DNA from: JAICLL01 sp035252155
GTDB taxonomy: Bacteria > Planctomycetota > Planctomycetia > Pirellulales > JAICIG01
NCBI GenBank assembly: GCA_035252155.1
Contig: DATFDL010000600.1
Location: 1-6,618 of the forward strand
Length of the DNA: 6,618 nucleotides
Reading direction: 5' to 3'
The notes under the pieces are model-generated. The model was not told the origin of the DNA and did no database searches. It worked only from the letters and a program-made list of their open reading frames with translations. The translations under genes and the position numbers were made by a program. Positions 1 through 4,033 of the stretch are shown here, piece after piece; position 1 is the first letter of the stretch; each line of letters starts with the position of its first letter.

Positions 1-582
1 AGCGTGTCGGGCATGCTGCCCGACTTGGACAGCGGGCCGGGCATTCCGCTGCGCGAGAGTCTCTGCTTCGCCGCCGCCTTTGTGCCGATGCTGCTTTTCG
101 ACCGCGCCCGCGAGATGGGTTGGACGCACGAAACCATGGTCCTTTGGGGCGCCGCACTTTATTTGCTGATACGCTTCGGCCTGGGTTGGTTTCTCAGGCA
201 TCACAGCATTCACCGCGGAATTTTCCATAGCATTCCGATGTGCATGATCTTCGCCGGGCTGGCGTTTTTGTTATGCAACACCGGCGATTTGCCGCTGCGC
301 TATTACAAGGCCGGCGCCGTCGTGATCGGCTTCATGTCCCATCTGATTCTCGACGAAATCTGGAGCGTCGAGCGGGTGGGCTTCGGCCTGCACTTGAAGA
401 GCTCGTTTGGCACGGCAGTCAAGCTCTGGGCCCGGTGTTGGTGGTCGACGGCGCTCACCTATGCTTGCCTGCTGGTAGTTTCGGTGCTCGTGCTGAACGA
501 CCCGATCTGGTCGGGCGTATCGCCCACCGGCCGCGAACTGCACAACATCGCGTCCGACATCGTCGACGACGTCAAGCGATGA
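1..582 (+). CDS. YdjM-type membrane metal-dependent hydrolase, 5'-truncated
   Basis: The frame is open from the first base, so the start lies outside the window. The visible part (about 193 codons) matches the YdjM / LexA-binding inner-membrane hydrolase family (PF04307) in three ordered motifs: LPDLD near bases 16-30 (family LPDID), HRGIFHS at 211-231 (family HRG-x-THS) and SHLILDE at 337-357 (family SH-x-x-x-D). These His and Asp residues are the presumed metal ligands. About five hydrophobic stretches indicate an integral inner-membrane protein. The GTG at base 4 is in frame but sits directly before the LPDLD motif; family members carry an N-terminal segment, usually with a conserved His, ahead of it, so this is not the true start. 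The physiological substrate of the family is not well established. It is convergent with dtd, with a palindromic repeat cluster between them. The family call is firm; the biochemical role is not. Confidence 0.8.
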   Translation, partial: SVSGMLPDLDSGPGIPLRESLCFAAAFVPMLLFDRAREMGWTHETMVLWGAALYLLIRFGLGWFLRHHSIHRGIFHSIPMCMIFAGLAFLLCNTGDLPLRYYKAGAVVIGFMSHLILDEIWSVERVGFGLHLKSSFGTAVKLWARCWWSTALTYACLLVVSVLVLNDPIWSGVSPTGRELHNIASDIVDDVKR

Positions 583-589
583 TCCAGTT

Positions 590-681
590 CGTAGAACGGA
601 ATTCATTCCGTTTTCATGCCGTAGAACGGCATTTATTCCGTTTTTATGTGGCTCGATGAACGGAATAAATTCCGTTCTACG
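590..681. repeat. Three-copy 23-bp palindromic element, possible bidirectional terminator
   Basis: Copies lie at 590-612 and 620-642 (direct) and at 659-681 (inverted). Each has CGTAG followed by a near-palindromic core AACGGAATNNATTCCGTT. Copies 1 and 3 have perfect 8-bp core arms with a 2-nt centre; copy 2 has one arm mismatch. Copy 1 and the reverse complement of copy 3 agree at 22 of 23 positions, so 590-681 can also fold into one long stem. The first two copies are a 30-bp tandem repeat (590-619 versus 620-649, 26 of 30 identical). The position between two converging genes fits a two-way transcription stop or a dispersed intergenic repeat. Copy 3 overlaps the end of dtd. Confidence 0.85.
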
Positions 682-1129
682 ATTGTGCGGCTGCGCTATC
701 GATGATCAGCGTCACGGGGCCGTCGTTCACCAGTCTGACTTGCATGTTTTGTCGGAACCGGCCGGTGGCGACTTCGAGGCCTGTCGCGCGAACTGCGTCG
801 ACAAACACTTGGTAGAGCCGCTCGGCCAATTCGGGCGGGGCGGCTGCGGCAAAACTGGGGCGGCGGCCTCGGCGGCAATCACCTAACAGCGTGAACTGGC
901 TGACCACGAGCATCGCTCCGCCCACGTCGGCGAGGCTCAGATTCATTTTGCCCGCCACGTCTTCAAAGATGCGCAGACCGGCGGTTTTCTCGGCCAGCCA
1001 GCGGGCGGCGGCTTCGTCGTCATCGGCGGCCACGCCCAACAACACCAGCAGCCCGCGACCGATCTCTCCGACAATTTCGCCCTCGATCGTTACGCTGGCC
1101 TCGCTGACACGCTGCACGCAAGCTCGCAT
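677..1129 (-). CDS. dtd: D-aminoacyl-tRNA deacylase
   Basis: Dtd hydrolyses D-amino acids (classically D-Tyr) and glycine wrongly attached to tRNA, acting as a homodimer in the cytoplasm. The 150-residue product matches the usual family length. The N-terminus reads MRACVQRVSEASV as in classic Dtd. The catalytic-pocket motif SQFT is at residues 77-80, followed by a typical RGRRPSF stretch, and the C-terminal NDGPVT with the Gly-cisPro motif is at 135-140. The frame stays open upstream to 1225, but the start at 1129 is chosen because family homology begins there and an AGGAG site lies 7 bases ahead. The last codons (TCG TAG) fall inside an inverted copy of the 590-681 repeat, so the tail SAAAQS may be locally derived. 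It is transcribed away from the ZIP gene and looks monocistronic. Confidence 0.96.
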   Translation of the reverse strand: MRACVQRVSEASVTIEGEIVGEIGRGLLVLLGVAADDDEAAARWLAEKTAGLRIFEDVAGKMNLSLADVGGAMLVVSQFTLLGDCRRGRRPSFAAAAPPELAERLYQVFVDAVRATGLEVATGRFRQNMQVRLVNDGPVTLIIDSAAAQS

Positions 1130-1136
1130 CGCTGCT

Positions 1137-1141
1137 CTCCT
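1137..1141 (-). promoter_or_regulatory. Shine-Dalgarno of dtd
   Basis: AGGAG on the minus strand, separated by 7 bases from the ATG at 1129-1127. It decides the start against the longer open frame reaching 1225. Confidence 0.8.
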
Positions 1142-1143
1142 AT

Positions 1144-1223
1144 GTCGCCTTTCGCTCCGCGAAAGAACGCTCGAATTACCGCCATCCGCGAAACTGGCGC
1201 TAATCTCGCGGAGCGAAAGCGAC
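1144..1223. repeat. Inverted repeat with CTTTCGC hairpin upstream of dtd
   Basis: The arm at 1144-1161 (GTCGCCTTTCGCTCCGCG) pairs with 1207-1223 (CGCGGAGCGAAAGCGAC), identical except for one extra C in the first arm. The left arm with its next bases also forms its own hairpin at 1149-1165: CTTTCGC, loop TCC, GCGAAAG. It begins two bases beyond the dtd Shine-Dalgarno, so it lies in the dtd leader or promoter region. It looks like a dispersed REP-like palindrome; a regulatory role is possible but unproven. Confidence 0.75.
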
Positions 1224-1238
1224 AAAATCCAGCGCCCC

Positions 1239-1371
1239 CCTTCCCTGCCCCGCCCTGTCGCACGGCTCGCCGGCCAGCCTCAAGGGCCGGGGCTATCTGG
1301 CCCAAATCGAAAATCCAAAATCCAAAATCGAAAATTCATCCCCCCTGCCCTACCCCCTGACCCCTGCCCTC
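1239..1371 (+). repeat. C-rich CCCTGCCC-type repeat tracts upstream of the ZIP gene
   Basis: Two tracts, about 1239-1257 and 1339-1370, are almost pure C with spaced TG, built from variants of CCCCTGCCCT. Similar tracts occur at the start of pdxA (2969-2987) and inside it (3204-3228, 3763-3775), always with the C-rich strand on +. The stretch 1258-1302 between the tracts shows no clear signal. Confidence 0.6.
1303..1337 (+). repeat. Heptamer array A (five units) upstream of the ZIP gene
   Basis: Five consecutive 7-mers without spacers: CAAATCG, AAAATCC, AAAATCC, AAAATCG, AAAATTC. The same five-unit layout in the same orientation occurs at 2325-2359, just after the ZIP gene. This resembles the short tandemly repeated heptamers known from cyanobacterial intergenic regions. 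Units are too short for CRISPR. Confidence 0.85.
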
Positions 1372-1377
1372 TATACC
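1372..1377 (+). promoter_or_regulatory. Candidate -10 box of the ZIP gene
   Basis: TATACC lies 15 bases before the ATG at 1387. If it is a -10 box, transcription would start only 2-3 bases ahead of the start codon. No Shine-Dalgarno is visible and no convincing -35 box is seen in the C-rich tract. Confidence 0.4.
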
Positions 1378-1386
1378 TTAGTACCC

Positions 1387-2301
1387 ATGTCCGCCGTCGT
1401 ATTGCTGATCGCGTATTGTAGCCTGATCTTGCTGGCCTCGCTGGCCGGGGGCTGGCTGCCACTGCTATTTCGTCTGACGCACGTCTGGCTGCAGGTCGCG
1501 ATGAGCTTTATCGGCGGCGCCATGCTCGGCGTCGGGCTGTTGCATTTGTTGCCGCACGCCTATTTTGCAATTGGCGACATCTATCCGCCGGTCATTTGGC
1601 TAATGGTCGGCTTCTTGTGCATGTTTTTTGTCGAACGAGTGTTTCATTTCCATCACCATGATCCACCGCCCGAAGCCATCGGCCACGCCCACGAAGAAGC
1701 GTTCACCGAGCATGCTCATGTCCACCACGACCATGTCCATGATGGTCCGGCGCACCACGAGCACGCCGGGCAGCCGCGCCGGCTCACTTGGGGCGCGGCA
1801 CTGATGGGCCTGGCGCTGCACAGCATGCTCGATGGCTTGGCCCTGGCTGCCAGCGTGCTGGCCGAGACCTCGTCCGATGGTCATGCCGAGCCGTGGGCCG
1901 GCCTGGTGGTGTTTCTGGTAATCGCCCTGCACAAGCCGTTCGATTCGCTCACGCTCGGCACCTTGATGGCGGTCGATGGCCGCTCGGCGCGCGCCCGGCA
2001 CCTGGTCAATTTTTTGTATGCGCTGGCCGTGCCGGTTGGCGCGCTGGTGTTCGGACTTGGCGCTCAGGCCTGGATTGCCAGCGAGCAGCGGATCGTCGGT
2101 TCGGCGCTGGCATTCGCCGCCGGCACGTTCGTCTGCATTGCGACCAGCGACTTGCTGCCCGAACTGCAATTCCACTCGCACGATCGCTGGAAACTTTCGT
2201 TCGCCCTGCTGCTAGGCATCGCGGTGGCCGGCGTGATGGTATCGATCGAAGAAGCCGGGCATCGGCACGGCCAGCCGCCGAAAAAACAAGCGGCAAATTA
2301 A
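1387..2301 (+). CDS. ZIP-family divalent metal transporter with His-rich loop
   Basis: A 304-residue inner-membrane transporter, probably importing Zn(II) or another divalent metal toward the cytoplasm. About eight membrane helices fit the ZIP fold: near residues 3-24, 35-55, 66-84, 134-158, 170-194, 206-228, 234-258 and 269-287. Helix 2 carries LLHLLPH (51-57). Helix 4 has the signature HSMLDG (145-150). Helix 5 has HKPFDSLTLG (182-191), where Asp186 stands at the place of the usual Glu. Helix 7 has the family-like GTFVCIATSDLLPE. The loop between helices 3 and 4 (87-126) holds 15 histidines, a typical cytoplasmic metal-sensing or buffering loop. The start is the first ATG; there is no Shine-Dalgarno. 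The gene stands alone between two heptamer arrays, divergent from dtd. Metal specificity cannot be read from sequence. Confidence 0.92.
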   Translation: MSAVVLLIAYCSLILLASLAGGWLPLLFRLTHVWLQVAMSFIGGAMLGVGLLHLLPHAYFAIGDIYPPVIWLMVGFLCMFFVERVFHFHHHDPPPEAIGHAHEEAFTEHAHVHHDHVHDGPAHHEHAGQPRRLTWGAALMGLALHSMLDGLALAASVLAETSSDGHAEPWAGLVVFLVIALHKPFDSLTLGTLMAVDGRSARARHLVNFLYALAVPVGALVFGLGAQAWIASEQRIVGSALAFAAGTFVCIATSDLLPELQFHSHDRWKLSFALLLGIAVAGVMVSIEEAGHRHGQPPKKQAAN

Positions 2302-2324
2302 CAACGCGGATTTGTGCGTTCGCT

Positions 2325-2359
2325 CAAATCGAAAATCCAAAATCTAAAATCCAAAATCC
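2325..2359 (+). repeat. Heptamer array B (five units) downstream of the ZIP gene
   Basis: Units: CAAATCG, AAAATCC, AAAATCT, AAAATCC, AAAATCC. It fills most of the 58-base gap between the converging ZIP and membrane-protein genes and ends one base before the stop codon of the latter. Just ahead, AACGC (2303-2307) and GCGTT (2316-2320) could pair, but this is too weak for a confident terminator call. Confidence 0.85.
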
Positions 2360-2923
2360 CTACACTGGCAAGCCGCGCTCTCGCCGGATGCGCTCGACGT
2401 GCCCCAACACCTCGCGAATGATGACCTGGTGCTCGCGGATCAAATGCCACAGCGCGAAGTACGCATAGGCGATGATGGCCAGCGACGCCGCCGCCGCCAG
2501 AAAATGCCATTGGCCCCAGCTCAGTCCGCCGGGCGACGCCACACGGACACTGCCGCCTGGGTCGGCCACGCCGCCCAGGGCCAGCACGCCCACAATCAGC
2601 AACATATTCACCAGTGCATAGGGAAACGCCTGGCGTTTCAAGTGCGCGCTCCGCGCCACGATGTTCGGATCGAGCGAATAGGTCTGCACCACCTCCTTGC
2701 ACCAGCGCCCCGTCCCGATGAAATAAATCACGGCGATGCTATTGACCAGCACCACCGCCAGGCCCGTGGCGACGCCCAGCAAAAAGTGCAGCCGAAACCA
2801 GCTTCGGGCAGCCGTATCGGCCGGGTCGCGAATGTCGCCGGTGCCGAGCCACAGCCCGACGGCCAGCGTGAGCAGCATCAATAAGACAGTCAACGACGCC
2901 AACGGCGTGATAATTCGATCCAT
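2360..2923 (-). CDS. Unrecognised four-helix membrane protein with internal duplication
   Basis: I do not recognise the family. The 187-residue product has four strong hydrophobic helices at about 5-27, 45-70, 100-120 and 138-162, and an Arg-rich charged C-terminal tail (163-187). Helices 2 and 4 open with the same motif, S-W-x-x-x-H-F-L (41-48 and 135-142), each preceded by a helix ending in LG and a polar loop, so it looks like a tandem pair of two-helix modules. His46 and His140 would sit on one membrane face, and His94 and His160 near the other; a heme- or metal-binding bundle is possible but speculative, and there is no CxxCH. The cytoplasmic loop has YFIGTGRWCKEV (67-78), which looks conserved. 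ATG at 2923 is preferred over the adjacent in-frame GTG at 2926. There is no Shine-Dalgarno; a perfect dyad lies directly upstream. It is divergent from pdxA. Confidence 0.75.
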   Translation of the reverse strand: MDRIITPLASLTVLLMLLTLAVGLWLGTGDIRDPADTAARSWFRLHFLLGVATGLAVVLVNSIAVIYFIGTGRWCKEVVQTYSLDPNIVARSAHLKRQAFPYALVNMLLIVGVLALGGVADPGGSVRVASPGGLSWGQWHFLAAAASLAIIAYAYFALWHLIREHQVIIREVLGHVERIRRERGLPV

Positions 2924-2925
2924 CA

Positions 2926-2947
2926 CGCGATACTACGAAGTATCGCG
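2926..2947. promoter_or_regulatory. Perfect 9+4+9 dyad between divergent genes
   Basis: CGCGATACT (2926-2934), spacer ACGA, AGTATCGCG (2939-2947). It fills about half of the 42-base gap between the membrane-protein gene (- strand) and pdxA (+ strand). It lies 2 bases from the ATG at 2923 and just upstream of the TATACA box of pdxA. An operator for a dimeric regulator or an mRNA hairpin over the minus-strand start are both possible. Confidence 0.6.
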
Positions 2948-2951
2948 CCGG

Positions 2952-2957
2952 TATACA
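2952..2957 (+). promoter_or_regulatory. Candidate -10 box of pdxA
   Basis: TATACA lies 14 bases before the ATG at 2966, giving a predicted transcription start within 1-2 bases of the start codon. The -35 position falls inside the dyad at 2926-2947 and does not resemble TTGACA. Confidence 0.45.
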
Positions 2958-2965
2958 ATTGGCCC

Positions 2966-4033
2966 ATGCCCCCCCTGCCCTGCCCTTCCTCGACATCGAC
3001 GCACGAAACCCCGCCGCGGCTGGCCGTCACCATGGGCGATCCGGCGGGCGTCGGCCCGGAGGTGATCGCGGCGGCCTGGCGCGACGAGCAAGTTCATCGC
3101 TGGTGCCGGCCGCTGGTGGTCGGGCATCCCGAAATCATGCGCCGCGCGGTGCGGTTGCTTGGTCTGCCGATCGAGGTCGTCGAGATCGACGCCCCCGAGA
3201 CCGCCCTGCCCTCCCCTGCCCTGCTGCCTTGCCTACGAGCCATCGACGATGCGGCGCTCGACGTGCCCGCCTGCCAGGTCGATGCCCGAGCCGGCCAGGC
3301 CGCGTACGATGCCCTGGTCGCCGCCGCCCGGTTGGCACTTAGCGGCCGGGTGGCGGCGATCACCACAGCGCCGCTGAACAAGGCCGCCTTATGGAACGCC
3401 GGGCATGAATACCCCGGTCACACCGAACTGCTGGCCGAACTGTGCGGCGTGCGCGACTTCGCGATGATGCTTTACCTGGCGCCCGACGAGCAAATGCGCT
3501 CGCCCGCCGGTCTGGGCGTGGTGCACGTCACGCTGCACACGGCCCTGCGCCGTGTCTTCGGTGAGCTAACCAGCGATGCGGTCGCGGCCAAAATCCGGCT
3601 GGCCGACGGCGCGATGCGTTCGCTCCGCCGCGCCGAGCCTCGAATCGGCGTCTGCGCGTTGAACCCTCACGCCGGCGAATCGCGCTTGTTCGGCGATGAG
3701 GAAGAAACCGTGATCGCCCCCGCCGTCCGCCAGGCGCGAAGCGATGGTTTTTGCGTCGAAGGCCCCTGCCCTGCCGACACACTGATGGTCCGCGCCCGCG
3801 ACGGCGAGTTCGACGCGGTAGTGGCCATGTATCACGACCAGGGCCACATTGCCCTGAAACTTTTGGGCTTTCATCGCGCGGTGAACGTCACTCTGGGTTT
3901 GCCGATCGTCCGCACCAGCGTGGCCCACGGCACCGCCTTCGACCGCGCCTGGCAAGGCGTCGCCGAGTCGAGCAGCATGGTCGAAGCCATCCGCGTGGCG
4001 GCGCTGCTAAGCGCTCAGGAGAAGAGCGGATGA
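2966..4033 (+). CDS. pdxA: 4-hydroxythreonine-4-phosphate dehydrogenase
   Basis: PdxA oxidises 4-phosphohydroxy-L-threonine with NAD+; the product loses CO2 to give 3-amino-2-oxopropyl phosphate, which PdxJ joins to deoxyxylulose phosphate to make pyridoxine 5'-phosphate. It is cytoplasmic, dimeric and metal-dependent. The 355 residues carry all main motifs in order: VTMGDPAGVGPE (21-32), TTAPLNK (133-139), YPGHTE (149-154) with His152, HVTLHTALRRV with His191, NPHAGE (233-238), GPCPADT (266-272), MYHDQGH (288-294) with His290, and LGLPIVRTSVAHGTAFD (310-326). The three His are the expected metal ligands. It is about 25 residues longer than E. coli PdxA, mainly through a Pro-rich N-terminus (2-17) encoded by a C-rich repeat, and LPSPALLP (81-88) comes from a similar tract. 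A PdxA2-type sugar-acid phosphate dehydrogenase is the alternative. The stop overlaps the next start. Confidence 0.94.
   Translation: MPPLPCPSSTSTHETPPRLAVTMGDPAGVGPEVIAAAWRDEQVHRWCRPLVVGHPEIMRRAVRLLGLPIEVVEIDAPETALPSPALLPCLRAIDDAALDVPACQVDARAGQAAYDALVAAARLALSGRVAAITTAPLNKAALWNAGHEYPGHTELLAELCGVRDFAMMLYLAPDEQMRSPAGLGVVHVTLHTALRRVFGELTSDAVAAKIRLADGAMRSLRRAEPRIGVCALNPHAGESRLFGDEEETVIAPAVRQARSDGFCVEGPCPADTLMVRARDGEFDAVVAMYHDQGHIALKLLGFHRAVNVTLGLPIVRTSVAHGTAFDRAWQGVAESSSMVEAIRVAALLSAQEKSG
2969..2987 (+). repeat. C-rich CCCTGCCCT tract inside the pdxA 5' end
   Basis: The tract directly follows the pdxA start codon and encodes about residues 2-7 (PPLPCP). It matches the C-rich tracts upstream of the ZIP gene, suggesting either that a repeat became part of the coding start or that the start is mis-assigned; no later in-frame ATG precedes the conserved MGDPAG motif. 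Confidence 0.6.
4017..4021 (+). promoter_or_regulatory. Shine-Dalgarno of the thioredoxin-like gene
   Basis: AGGAG inside the end of pdxA, 8 bases before the ATG at 4030. It decides the start against the open frame that continues upstream to 3751 within pdxA. Confidence 0.8.

Noticed and set aside
1130..1225. N-terminal extension of dtd by 32 codons
   Set aside because: Dtd homology starts at MRACVQRV and a well-spaced AGGAG precedes that ATG; the extension is encoded by the inverted repeat region.
1303..1337. Heptamer arrays as CRISPR
   Set aside because: Units are 7 bases with no spacers and no cas genes nearby.
891..1421. Plus-strand 176-codon open frame
   Set aside because: It runs antisense to dtd and through repeat-rich intergenic DNA into the ZIP gene; its composition is that of a GC-rich shadow frame.
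2924..2926. GTG start for the membrane protein
   Set aside because: The adjacent ATG at 2923-2921 gives the same protein minus one residue and is the more usual start; the GTG also touches the dyad.
3751..4029. Open frame continuing 93 codons upstream of the thioredoxin-like gene
   Set aside because: It lies fully inside pdxA in another frame, is Arg-rich and low in complexity, and the AGGAG plus signal peptide place the start at 4030.
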